Assembly: GCF_000003605.2 (NCBI RefSeq)
Contig: NW_003130355.1
Coordinates: 1,016,395 to 1,044,729 of the forward strand
Source of the DNA: Saccoglossus kowalevskii
Lineage: Eukaryota > Hemichordata > Enteropneusta > Harrimaniidae
Reading direction: 5' to 3'
DNA: 28,335 nucleotides
Under the pieces are notes generated by a model. The model saw nothing but the letters and a program-made list of their open reading frames with translations. It did no database searches and was not told the DNA's origin. A program made the position numbers and the translations under genes. Shown here one piece after another: positions 1-10,454 of the stretch. Each line of letters opens with the position of its first letter. Position 1 is the first letter of the stretch.

Positions 1-282
1 GTGTCTTGTACAATGTTTGTAAACAGTTAACTACTGGTTTTGTACAGTTTATTGTTGCTGCATATATACAGACAACAAGATATAGTATTTTTGGCAATAT
101 GACTACTACCAAATTGGTTGTTGGTGGTGATACCTATCATTTGGGTCTTCCGTCAACACTTATGTGCTTTTGCACCATGAGTCGTTTCATGCACATCATA
201 TCAAATTTAGTCATGACACTCTGTTGACAACACTAATTTACCTCATTATAATGTAAATGTGCATAACCTGTGTATTTTCAAT

Positions 283-325
283 GAGAGGATGCTTGAATGC
301 ACGGTAGTGCTTTCAGCATCCTCTC
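283..325. repeat. Compact near-perfect hairpin in a presumed intron
   Basis: The arm at 283-302 pairs with 307-325 around a 4-nt loop (GGTA, 303-306). The outer 11 bp are perfect (GAGAGGATGCT with AGCATCCTCTC), then one bulged T at 294, 3 bp, one T-T mismatch (298/311) and 4 bp more, giving 18 pairs in 43 nt. It lies about 180 bases upstream of the candidate terminal exon, so it would be intronic. It is short for a canonical pre-miRNA. It could be a structured RNA element, the remnant of a tiny inverted-repeat transposon, or chance. Confidence 0.7.
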
Positions 326-506
326 GCCAGTTATGTACAATGTGCCTCAAGATTTAATTATGGAAAGTCCAATCATTTCCAAAGCATTATCTATTTCAAC
401 AATGTTCTTTCTATTGAACATTCCTCTACTCAACACCTTACTCAAATCATTCATTACCTTTATATAATCCTCACCACTTACTTGTTTTTTTTTAATTTTC
501 TTCCAG

Positions 507-547
507 GCGAAATAATTCAACCATCACCTGTACCTCCTACTGGTTAA
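507..547 (+). CDS. Candidate terminal exon (partial, 3' end only) of an unidentified gene
   Basis: A strong splice acceptor is visible: a T-rich tract at about 481-504 followed by AG at 505-506. It is followed by a short segment that reads, after two bases completing a split codon, EIIQPSPVPPTG and then TAA at 545-547. An AT-rich tail with an AATAAA poly(A) signal follows about 70 bases later, which is the layout of a last exon plus short 3'UTR. No upstream exon is recognised in 1-480. The reading frame is open back to about 333 without splicing, so an unspliced reading is also possible. The product is not recognised; the proline-rich C-terminus is not diagnostic. Moderate to low confidence: based on signal layout, not on homology. 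Confidence 0.4.
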
Positions 548-617
548 ACTTGACAATTATTTTTACTTTATTCTTACTCGAATGTTTTTTGTAAACTTGT
601 TGTTTATTGTTGGTAAA

Positions 618-623
618 AATAAA
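618..623 (+). terminator. Poly(A) signal AATAAA
   Basis: The canonical AATAAA hexamer lies about 70 bases after the candidate stop codon at 545-547 and is followed by T-rich sequence. Together these suggest cleavage near 635-645. In AT-rich DNA the hexamer alone is weak evidence; it is supported only by its position behind the candidate terminal exon. Confidence 0.4.
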
Positions 624-640
624 AACTTTATTATTTCCTT

Positions 641-1522
641 TCCTTACATACGATTATTTTATTCACACTATTTTTACCTGGTTGTCTTTCAACTGGTCTG
701 CTAGTGATGTCTAATAGCAACTGGCCAAATTACAATCGAGTGGTGGGTGGGTCACAGTCAAGTACAAATAAGCCATTCACTGCCAAAGAACACATATAAT
801 AATTCTTCCCGATCAAGTACTTTAACCCTCTTGATTCAAATGACATAACCAATAGACTTAAAACATCACCTACTTGTATAACACACAACACCATATTCAC
901 ATAATTGTTCATACATGTATACATTGTCACAGCAAAATCAATTCCATAAATTTACCAATGGCTCAAGCAAATCATTTGCCCATATTAACTATAGCCTCTT
1001 CTTTAAGCCATCTATTGCTTGTGGCTTGTGTTTCAATTACATAACGTTAGTCCAAAAATGTCAGCTTCTATTTATTTGAACACTCGGGGAAAAACACAAT
1101 CCCATTATCAATGTCACGTTTATATTGCGCTGGTCCCGCTAACTCTGGGTGCGCTTGTGATTTTAATAACAAACGATGTTCACGATCTACTGACTTGCCT
1201 ACGTGAGACAGCTGCAAGCAAAACCATATTCTGTACCTGAATCTAGGCTATTTATGTTTATAAATTGACTAGACTGAAGACAGTTGTGATCCATCATCAT
1301 CAGTACCCTGTGTGTTGCTGCTGCGATATTGTGAGACAAGTGATATAGGTTTCAACCATCATTCTGTGAGACTTGTATGAACTGCTCTGCGATCTTCTAC
1401 TTTCAGCGGCGCCCTCCAAAATACCAGCGTTCTTCTGGAAGCAAGATTCCTGTATTTCTTCTTTGTGTTGTCATACATTTCCACATCCTGGAACCGTGAG
1501 TTATTACCATGCACACTTCCCT
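641..1522. other. Gene-free stretch
   Basis: AT-rich sequence in which I recognise no exon, repeat or RNA gene. The reading frames open here (for example around 730-930 minus and 1019-1240 plus) have no recognisable domains and low-complexity composition, and I treat them as chance. Confidence 0.5.
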
Positions 1523-1699
1523 ATGCAATCCCCTATTTTAGTGAATTTATTCATTGTGCTTTTCTGTGCTTTGTTTCTTGTAATTATTTTGAGAGGTATT
1601 AAAGCCAGGAGCTTTAACTTTATATTTTGGTATATGTGTATTTCATTTCTAGTACTATGGTTTTGTCTACCCCATTTAGCAGTGAGTGAACCAGTGTGA
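1523..1699 (+). CDS. Unassigned 58-codon ORF, two hydrophobic segments
   Basis: From the first in-frame ATG (1523) the frame encodes 58 residues. There are two hydrophobic stretches, roughly residues 5-23 and 31-50, joined by a short basic loop (RGIKARS). That is the layout of a small two-pass membrane protein. The frame is also open upstream, back to about 1373, without an ATG. I do not recognise the protein. T-rich DNA readily produces hydrophobic frames by chance, and no promoter, splice sites or poly(A) signal clearly belong to it. Low confidence that it is translated. Confidence 0.15.
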   Translation: MQSPILVNLFIVLFCALFLVIILRGIKARSFNFIFWYMCISFLVLWFCLPHLAVSEPV

Positions 1700-1866
1700 G
1701 TTCTATGGGCGCCTCTCTCAATAGCAATAGGCAGGCCTTACACTGTGACTGAGGGCCAACTGGACGTCGCAGGGGAGTTTCTTTTTGAATCAGCTGCTTG
1801 AGCGGTGCGCTGTGTCACTCTTCTAGTAATATAATCACTGGGCTTGTAACCATCATCGGCTTCACC

Positions 1867-1923
1867 TCGGTTGACAATGAGCTCGTTGCACCGCTAAAAC
1901 TGTATGTCCAACTCTGTTGTGGT
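1867..1923 (+). repeat. Short dispersed repeat, copy 1
   Basis: This copy shares GGTTGACAATGAGCT, then GCTAAAAC and GTATGTCCA at matching spacing, with 4173-4230 in the same orientation. Similarity ends abruptly on both sides. It is probably a fragment of an old interspersed element, too short to classify. Confidence 0.5.
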
Positions 1924-1989
1924 TATGCGAAAATGCAACCGATCATGGAACGGTACCCAACGAAGAGATCGCAAAGAAACTTTAGATGA

Positions 1990-2614
1990 GTGTCTGCCTG
2001 AAACGAATCAGACGAGCCGCACGTTTCTGTAACTGAAATGGTTTCGATACACTTGACAAGCTCCAAACTGTGCAACAATATGAAAAATGAGGCAAAATAA
2101 AAGGTAGTGCAATTATCACACTAACATTTCTACAAACTTTCTTCATGTCGTCCTTTCAACTGAGATTTGTGACCACAATAACACCAAACAACTTTTCAGA
2201 CGTTGTTTGCCTGAGTGGTTTCCGTTAATAGTGACCCATTAATAGTTTTCTCAGTGATAGTGGTGGGGTGATGTTACCCTCTTAATTATATTTTGCAATT
2301 GTGCTCGTATATCGTCTGTGACCATCACTTGGGCATTGTATTCTACGTAAGTGTTACATTATTATTATTATATATTGTTATCAGCTGAAATAAGTGTTTG
2401 TTGTATTAAGACGATCTAAAGCCATAAACTAAGAGACGTTATTGTAATATTCAAGTAAATTGGTGTGTGACAATATGTAGACAAGTTAAATAATGAAGTG
2501 TAGTCAGCATTACTGACTTAAATAATCTGCTCGAAATTTGTCTACCAAATCTCTCAGGCTGTTTTCCAATATTGATTAAAAAAGAGCAGCGAGTAAAGGC
2601 AAAACCATCAGCAG
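1990..2614. other. Gene-free stretch
   Basis: AT-rich sequence with a short ATT-type microsatellite-like run near 2360. No exon, RNA gene or repeat copy is recognised. Confidence 0.5.
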
Positions 2615-2782
2615 ATGCACCACATGCTGAGTGAAATCTATGTTGAACTGGGTGTGTTTAAAAAAGTGATTAAGGTACGTTATTTGGGGTCAAACATCAA
2701 TGCATGGAATGTGGCTAAAGGTGGGAATTGCATTTACTGTGAAGATTTGTTAAAACTAATTCCGGAAATTGGGAATATTTAG
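2615..2782 (+). CDS. Unassigned 55-codon ORF
   Basis: An ATG-started frame of 55 residues with mixed, protein-like composition (for example AKGGNCIYCEDLLKLIPEIG near its end). A possible GTACGT donor follows codon 20, so the segment could instead be the end of an exon. The neighbouring frame is open just upstream (about 2584-2632), which could mean a decayed coding stretch. No domain is recognised, and there is no promoter or poly(A) support. Confidence 0.2.
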   Translation: MHHMLSEIYVELGVFKKVIKVRYLGSNINAWNVAKGGNCIYCEDLLKLIPEIGNI

Positions 2783-3030
2783 GCTCCATTGAATTAATAT
2801 TTCTTATTATTATTCCTCATGACCATGATAGCCAATCATATTCGCGCATTACGGATAATATATTCCTGTGTCTGCCTGTTGACATATTCGTATGTCTACC
2901 TCCATCTGGGTACCTTCCTCCGGAAAATATACCCGATTTACGCCAATACCTGGCCCAGGAAACACGAAACGCGGCATTACTCATGAAATAACTAGTTTGC
3001 CATGTTTGCTTTTACTATTTGATTATCTTA

Positions 3031-3731
3031 CAGCCAAAACAAAGTCAGCTTGGACGATCAGTTGTGAGACATGACAAAATAAACACAGCCAGTGATACAT
3101 TTCAAGAATAAAAACAACAAAATAAACGCAATCAAAGACGCCGACCACGCGCGCTGGAAATGAATAGAACGCATTGCGTCTCACCTGTCTCTTTTACTCA
3201 CGGAAACGCACACGCACGTGCTATTTCTGTATATTTCGGCTAAGAAAAAAAACACCGGAAGGGACAAGTTTAAATCATGTTTGTATTAACGTAACATGAA
3301 AGCAACGGTGAATATAAGTTTATCAATCATCAAACTAAATATTCGATGTTACATACATGAAGCCACAGTCCCTCTTTTGATTATCGTTCACTATATTATA
3401 ACTATGAATACCAACTGTCAGAATTAATAGTCAGAATAGCGACGGTTATCTCGTAATTAGTTCCAAATCAAGTTCCAAGTTCCGTCCAAAACTTCAAATA
3501 GGCCTAAACGATGACAGACATGACACAGCAATTCAGCTAATAATCAACTAATTAAGTCGGTCAACAGATAGCAAAAACAAATTCATGTCAGTATCACAAC
3601 GCGTTCTATTTATTTCCAACGCGCGTGGCCGGCGCGTTTATTTTGTATCTTTATTCTCGAAATGTAACACTCGCTGCGTTTATTTTGTCATGTCTCGCAA
3701 CTGAACGTCCAAGCTGACTTTGTTTTGGCTG
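3031..3731. mobile_element. Foldback (long inverted repeat) DNA transposon, non-autonomous
   Basis: The left arm, about 3031-3172, is an inverted copy of the right arm, about 3601-3731. Both arms have the outer terminus CAGCCAAAACAAAGTCAGCT and share AGACATGACAAAATAAAC and a GC-rich inner block containing CACGCGCG, with scattered mismatches and small indels. TA dinucleotides flank both ends (3029-3030 and 3732-3733), consistent with TA target duplication as in Tc1/mariner-type elements. The ~430-bp interior has no meaningful ORF. I infer a MITE of the long-TIR type; the superfamily assignment rests only on the TA flank. Confidence 0.75.
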
Positions 3732-4172
3732 TATTGAAAAGAGAAAACTAGGATTTTGTAGTAGCGCCTGTCGTGAGTTTCGCAAATGAGCTCAGCTACG
3801 CGGATTAAGACATTCGATCTGCGCAATTCGTCCCTCTGAAAAATTTCAGTGTGGCGTATAGCTGCGCCCAGTGGAGCGCACATGGTGGCGCCAGGTGTGT
3901 TTGTCTGTAAACGTCAGGCGGTAATTAGCTCTATACAACCATGAAAGTAAAAAAAGGCGCCCATGATAAAACGCAATCACTGCTCTTTAACTTTTTCAAC
4001 TTGCATATTTGTGTTCATACATGCATTTGGCTCTACGACAGGGTGCCTTCAGGCTGGAAGATTGCCATGATTGGGTGTCACAATTTCCGTTTCAAGATTA
4101 ATTCGGTATAATAATACCAATGACATCCAATTTTAGAATCCCTTATAACTCAGTGTCAATCGCGACTTTGTC

Positions 4173-4230
4173 TTGGTTGACAATGAGCTATTCGGGTTGC
4201 TAAAACGAGTATGTCCACCGCTGCTGGAGT
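4173..4230 (+). repeat. Short dispersed repeat, copy 2
   Basis: Direct-orientation partner of 1867-1923. The shared blocks are GGTTGACAATGAGCT, GCTAAAAC and GTATGTCCA, separated by diverged bases of the same length to within a base or so. Confidence 0.5.
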
Positions 4231-4293
4231 GAACATTTGTATTATATGTCCATTTTTCAAAACATTTTTGCTTTAAACGTTTCAGGTAAGCTG

Positions 4294-4343
4294 CATAAGC
4301 GCCGTATTGTCTCGCCATCATAAGCGCCGTATTGTCTCGCCAT
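4294..4343. repeat. 25-bp perfect tandem duplication
   Basis: Two exact copies of a 25-bp unit lie head to tail at 4294-4318 and 4319-4343. The unit contains GCGCCGTATTGTCTCGCC. This looks like a recent slippage or local duplication. On the minus strand each unit reads ATGGCGAGACAATACGG, so the duplication doubles a possible start codon context, but no convincing gene follows. Confidence 0.85.
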
Positions 4344-6473
4344 CATGGCACATGCATTCAAAGTGCGGAATTGTCGCGATAAAAAAAAAACACATTTTGG
4401 AATATATATCATTTTTCCCTGTATTATAGACGCGTCGTTTCTAATCTTTCTGATGCGGCGACATTATATTTATCAAATCTACCATACCCCTCCGTTTGTT
4501 ATTAATGATAGACTAAACACACGAGGGCAGTTCGAATTTTGTTGTGACTATTTTGTTCATTCACTTGTTCAACAGAAATATGTCCTTTGAGTTAGCAACT
4601 TTTCATTCATCCATCCATACATACAAATAAATCGACCATCATTCAATCTGAACAAATGAATGTCACAAAGTATTTATGAGCCAGGTAGAACCAGAATAGT
4701 GATGGCATGACATATAAGGAACTGAGACACCGTCATCATATAGGTCGACCTCTAACGAGACAGATACACGTGGATGTAAATTAAATGTTCTACTACATTG
4801 CTAACGTGATATAGAGTTGATTTATGATTGTGTAAACTAAGCTGATTATTTAAATATAGGATAGTTAAATATACAACATTGAGAGTAACAAATTATCTGT
4901 TTGTGTATAACACTTGTTGAATCGTGTTTTGAACACAGTGGTTTGAAGACCACGCTTCGCCGTGTTTGATCACTGCTTAATGTATCGTAAAATAAGGACA
5001 ACGCACGTGCACACATACACAAGGAAAAAACAATGTCAAATCTATAATACTATATCTGATACGACAAAGACCAACATTTTACATTGCACATTGCAATTTT
5101 TGCACTTCTGATTCATAATCTTCTATATGCTGCTTCGTCACCCGACTTTCTCCCCAGACAGGTATTGCATTCAACAAATCATATTGGCTTGTATATGTCC
5201 CAGGCGATTAAGTAATCGCTACTTGTTTCAATGTGTACAGCTAATCGTCTTATATATCAGCACGACTAGTCACAGAGAAACTATCACTGAATGCATTCAA
5301 CATAATCTATCCAACTTGGTTTCACGTGACATCGGACTACATTACAAATATAATTGCCACTCCAACCACCCACGTCAAATCGACATGGTGTATCGCGTTG
5401 AATGGAGCCATCTATGATTGGAATGATGGATTTCGAAATGTAAGTTCTGTTATCAGTCAGATTATTTCCAGGCCTCATTTTCAAATTCATACTTGATATA
5501 CATATATTAACAAGACCTCTATCTTTTTCCACCATTTATATGTATGGCTGAAACTGCCAACTTTGGGGTTTTGTTTCATTATTTGACAGATAACACGCCC
5601 AGGCGTTGTTGTGTCGAACGCGAACACTGTAAAACTAAAACGATGCGCATCTTTTTTTTCTATACCTTTTTCAATAACATAAATACATATGAAAGATGTT
5701 CAAATTATTATACACAAAATGAATCGGCAACATATATTTCGCTAGATTAGTAATTTTTTTTTCGATTAAAAAAAAAATCCTATGTGCAAGTATGAATGAT
5801 AGATATCGCCTGTCCATCTCAGACACTATTAAGCATATTGATTTCCCTAATTTGAGGACCTAACTGGCCGCCAGTCAGCCATAGTTGTGTATATGGTAAC
5901 AACAGCAATCAACGTACACATGGTGTTTGCTCAAAGTTTAACCATGGTCACTCAAAGCATGCCCGAAAAATGGCACTGTACACAAGGACACACGGAATCT
6001 AAATTCACAATTCCCGTTTTCGGACTTATTAAGTATTTCTAAAGTTTTTATTACAAACTATTGGACATTATTCACTACGTTACTTTTAATGCATTGTATT
6101 TAAAGCAGTGTTTCTATTTACCGTGACATTATTATTTACCCCTAGAGAATTATTATCTTTATTTATTTAGATTTTATTTGCAGTCAGATGTGTGGTGTTT
6201 AAACCATGCGTAACAAATCCAATATGTTACCAGAAAAAGATATTTAGCTTTATTGAAAATAACAACGTTAACGTCCGTTGAATTTAATATCTATTCAAAA
6301 AGGTAGGCGCTACAATAATTTTACTGCTATGTACGTTAAAGCGTGGAACTAGAAATGTTTAAGCGACGGCTGTGTCGCTTCAGTCCGCACTAAAAGGCAC
6401 TAAACGTTTATTGTCATCACAATGTAAAACTTTGCAGTCGTCATCATGGAAAACGGCACGCGTGGATTAAAAT
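4344..6473. other. Gene-free stretch
   Basis: Several overlapping open frames on both strands (around 4345-4590, 5127-5535 and 5544-5750) have no recognisable domains and overlap each other antisense. I treat them as chance. The stretch also contains short homopolymers, for example facing T and A runs at 5753-5778, and ATCC/ATAC simple sequence near 4606-4625. Nothing else is supported. Confidence 0.45.
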
Positions 6474-6532
6474 ATTAATGGGTTCTTCAGACCCAAAGTA
6501 AGTAAGAGGCATCGACATACCCACCCATTAAT
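6474..6532. repeat. Small inverted repeat
   Basis: ATTAATGGGT at 6474-6483 is mirrored exactly by ACCCATTAAT at 6523-6532, enclosing 39 bases. Possibly the remnant of a tiny MITE; a chance origin is not excluded. Confidence 0.4.
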
Positions 6533-6706
6533 CGAAAATCAATAGTCGTACAAAATAACAAAACACAATGAACATATAGCAATAACAATATAGCTATGTG
6601 ACAAAGTACATACATAGGCCAATGTGTACAGTGGTATGACAATTAATGTGCTACACGAGTGGTAATTACCAATCACGACGCATGCGCAACAATGATTGTA
6701 TAAAAG

Positions 6707-6807
6707 AATGATATATGGACCTCAAGGTTAAGACCATGAAGTGAAAATGGTGTTTGTATAATAGTGAGCATATACTGCCCAACCGGTAGGACCCGCCATA
6801 TATCATT
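6707..6807. repeat. Inverted repeat bounding a ~100-bp segment
   Basis: AATGATATATGG at 6707-6718 is the exact reverse complement of 6796-6807 (CCATATATCATT). The interior shows weak additional pairing. A 101-bp segment with 12-bp inverted ends resembles a short MITE, but no second copy is seen in the window and no target duplication is obvious. Confidence 0.4.
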
Positions 6808-9796
6808 ACGAGTAGTCAGTTCATAAAGAGACTAAGTTTCTACATAGGACAAATGATGTTGAAATAATTATATGCATAATCATATGTTAATGTAGTGATC
6901 ACTAGGACTGAATTATCTGCATATTTGAATTAAACCTACACTGAATTATTATATAAAATTTTAGGTAAAACACAAATTTTATTCCAGCAGACACTGAAAT
7001 GACGCACATCGATCCAAAACTCATAATAGCAAGGAACAGCTGTGTATGTGCGTACTCCTTTATATAACAGACCCTTCCCACTTGAAGATGATTCGATTAT
7101 CCATAATTGCATTTCTAATTATGCCGCGAAGCTTGCTTGCTTTTTCCCTTCAAATCAATAATTGTCGTTGAAAAATCTCAATAACCCTAGATTTAATATT
7201 TGTTTATAGAATTACAACTGTGCAGTGATTACTTGTTAACTTTGCTTATGCTGGAGGCACTGTCACGATAAAGTGAGTTGATGCATTTATGCGCGTTCAT
7301 CTGTCTGATACATATCACATGTCAAGTTCAATTTAATACTCATTCATTCACTCTTCAATGTTTGCCCCGAGGTCTATATTTAACATCATGATAAGCGTCT
7401 CCGGCGTAGGATGTTGCTGACAGGTATCGTAGTGTCAACACAGTGTTTATCGTCATGAGTCTGTATGAAATGGCGTGTCTTGCTGGTATTGTTTGTAATA
7501 GGTCATCAAATGTCATGTATATTGTATAGTGCATTATAAAAGGCCTAATGTTTCATGGACATTCAGTCTATGTGATGATGATTACGATTCGAAGAGCATG
7601 GACAAAATTCCAATTAAAATGAATCTAGTTATTAATGTGTCTCTGTTTCGAATTATCAAACAATGATGAACTAACAGTCCTTACCTTGAAACCACTAGTA
7701 ACTAATCGACGCAGGGAAATATGTTTCGGCGATATAAACTGATCGAAACTGTTTTCATATTATACATTATACTATATAACTGCATGAAAAAGTAGCCAAT
7801 GCCTTCAAACTTGGCATACATGTTTACAGTTCATTTCACATGACCTGGGTTCATTTCTATATTGATCAACAATGTATGTGAATGCATTGTCACTTAACTG
7901 AACATGTATTAGGTGTGATGTCTCAAAGTCATTGTTCCTCTTTAGTTACTTTGCTTATTCAAGTGCTTACTGAAACACGCATAATAAGAAACGATTTGTT
8001 TTCAATCGTTCTTCTAGTAACCTGTACTTTGGTACGGATAACATGTCCAAGTTCGCATCGAAACTTTGAATCTGAGCTGCGGACGACTTTATTTGACATA
8101 TTTATTTAGATAAATACTGTTAGACAAAACAAAAATACACACTCAAACACAACGTTGTTATCGGTATTATCTATTAGATTGATTACGCCAATACAGAGCG
8201 AATGTCTTAAAAATGTTAACCGCATTCTACTTGTTCCGCTCTACAAATTGACAAAATATTTATTGTTAGTAACGTAGTCTGACCACCATCTCGGGTTTGA
8301 CTACACCCATGAATTGCTTAATCACACCACTTTCCAGGTATCCAGAATATGTTATAGCAGCCAATGCATATGTGTTGAAATATTCATTATAAAAGTACTT
8401 TATTGAGCTTGTGACTATTTTCAACTTTCGAATAACATTCAAGCATCAACTAGCTCATAACCACTGGTTCAATTGACGTGGCTATTGTTGCACGTCATCC
8501 TCAGTAGGATCTCTTTAAAGTGACTTTTATTCTGAATTTGAAGTTAATCTCGTGATTCTACTGCCACCATCTTGTTTTTTTTTAATTATTTAATTGTTAA
8601 GTATTTGACCAATAGACGTGGTATTTGGTGTTACTAGACTAAGTATACATACCCTGTATGTCATTTTCCTAAGTCACGGCTGCTTATATATATGATTTTT
8701 AAAAAATTTGATATATGACTTATTATATGACCATATATGTATATGTGATCTCATTAATATGCATAAATGTAATATCCGAAAGAACATGTAGCCAGTGTTA
8801 TACTGATGACATCAGACAAGAGACAGTTTTTGACTCAGATTTCGAAAAGATCTTGTTAGTTACCGTGTCGTACATCCCGGTATGATGCGTTTGGTTTTCT
8901 ATAATACTTATCCACGATCGCGTCTATTACACTGCATTGATCACCCTACCCCATGCACTCAGTCGACAGGTGTATTACGTTGTATTACGTTATACGTCGT
9001 TTGACGAGTTCCAAATAATTGTCTACAGACGATCGGTATTTTCGGTCCAGTGTAACACAACTAAATTTGTTCTCATCTCGAACTGAAATGCGATTTGCAT
9101 ATCGTAAACAATGTTTGGAGTGTTGTTGAATCCCTCAACATGACTTGTATCCAATGCATAGACGTACTTTGCGGCATGTTTATAAATCAGTGAACGATGT
9201 TGTCCAGCATATCTCTTAGGTAGTTTGACACATCATAGACTTTAATATTATCTTCAAGTCGTATGATTCTAACACTGGTTCATTTTATAAAGATTACAGC
9301 CTACGTAATATATTACAAAAAAACGAATTTAACTACAAATATAGTGTGTGTGACCGTTTTGCGGTTGTATTTTCCAGAGTTTCTGATTGAACGAAGTTGC
9401 GTTGAAACGTACTTTGATACATTGTAGCAATGTCGGCACCAGTCTCACCTGTGCGCAAAAATAAAAATACATGGTTATTGAACACTGCTATTAGAGCAGA
9501 ACGGTACAATATATGATACGATTGAATACAACTCTAACCATTTCCAGCAGAATAATAATAACGGAAAATCGTACAATCTATTGATCAATCCATGTCGATG
9601 TGATGTGTGGGACCAAACCCCCAAACGAGGTGTTTTGATACAGGGGTTTAGAGTTTCACGTACATCCACCTGGGTCTTCAAATATCATTCTAGAAATTAT
9701 CCCGGGACATGATTATAATGTAACCGGGAGTCTTCTTTGCGCGTAGGTATTGATTAGAATGCCATGCGTAGTTAATAACCAATGAAAATTATATGC
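6808..9796. other. Gene-free stretch
   Basis: AT-rich, non-coding by eye. Minor items are a 10-bp tandem doublet TGTATTACGT at 8971-8990 and an AT-rich tract around 8680-8770. The open frames at about 7882-8109 and 9475-9681 show no recognisable domain. Confidence 0.5.
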
Positions 9797-9800
9797 TCAA

Positions 9801-9911
9801 AGCGGGTCGTCATCTGCGCACGCGCAGAAATTGAGACCCGAGCGACGATAACAACACACGCTTAAAACGCTATGGCCATCTGACGCATGCGCAGCTGACG
9901 ATTCCCTCGCT
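9801..9911 (+). mobile_element. MITE, copy 1 (111 bp), GC-rich ends with NRF1-like palindromes
   Basis: The ends are imperfect inverted repeats, starting AGCGGG-TCGTCATCTGCG at the left and, read inward from the right, AGCGAGGGAATCGTCAGCTG. TCAA flanks both sides (9797-9800 and 9912-9915), a possible 4-bp target duplication. The same element in opposite orientation occurs at 24570-24719; the interiors share GTGTGTTGTTATC and a GTCAGAT-GCCATAGC block. The left end contains TGCGCACGCGCA, an exact fit to the NRF1 consensus YGCGCAYGCGCR. The second copy, inverted ends and flanking repeats together make a mobile element very likely. Confidence 0.8.
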
Positions 9912-9915
9912 TCAA

Positions 9916-10346
9916 TGTACATACTTGAAATATTGCATCTGTTCGAATATACGTTTGATAAAAAACGTATACAGATTCTGAATTAGAATACCGTCGTGCT
10001 AGCCGCCATTCAGTATACTAACATTCACTTTTTAAATAGTGTAAAACTCGGAAATTTAATCGGAAGAGTTAATCAGACCGAGACATATATAAATCCTTAC
10101 CAGGAGACAGTCACGGTCCCTCGATACAGAGAGCTGTTTTGCCAACCCAATGTTGTATAGTTTATGATGACTGTGTTCTTATAGAACAGCCCAACAGAAG
10201 CGCCTACGTTAACTTTGTAGGGTTGTGTTACCAATGTTTGAAAAAAAAACATCTTTGTCTTTTTTCATACAAGACAAACTGGTGAAAGTCTGGTAGACTA
10301 TTTTACATAATCTGTTCACACAAAATTCACTGGAAGATTTGTAAAA
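9916..10346 (+). promoter_or_regulatory. Possible TATA-type core promoter at 10086-10094, otherwise gene-free
   Basis: TATATAAAT (10086-10094) matches the TATA-box consensus and is followed 20-30 bases later by CAGTCAC, loosely initiator-like. The next ORF on the same strand is the small one at 10347. No other gene signal is visible here. TATA matches are frequent in AT-rich DNA, so this is weak. Confidence 0.15.
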
Positions 10347-10454
10347 ATGAAAGCACTGTTATGGGCGCTATTGAGGAGAATATCTCCTGATTTAGATAAG
10401 CGCCTTGCTGACGGAGATTTAAAATTTGCACAGCTGGGATTCTTACATAATTGA
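10347..10454 (+). CDS. Unassigned 35-codon ORF with coding-like composition
   Basis: From ATG at 10347 the frame reads MKALLWALLRRISPDLDKRL and continues for 15 more residues, then TGA. The composition (charged, leucine-rich, higher GC than its surroundings) looks more like protein than chance. The frame is open upstream to about 10312. It could be a smORF, the end of an exon, or a fragment of an old coding element. I do not recognise it and see no splice acceptor with a clear pyrimidine tract. Confidence 0.2.
   Translation: MKALLWALLRRISPDLDKRLADGDLKFAQLGFLHN

Noticed and set aside
4133-4321. Minus-strand ORF starting in the 25-bp tandem duplication (MMARQYGAY)
   Set aside because: Its start is created by the duplication, the body overlaps the short dispersed repeat at 4173-4230, and no homologue is recognised.
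5127-5535. Overlapping 96- and 83-codon frames on opposite strands
   Set aside because: Neither shows a recognisable domain or coding signals; one is the shadow of the other or both are chance.
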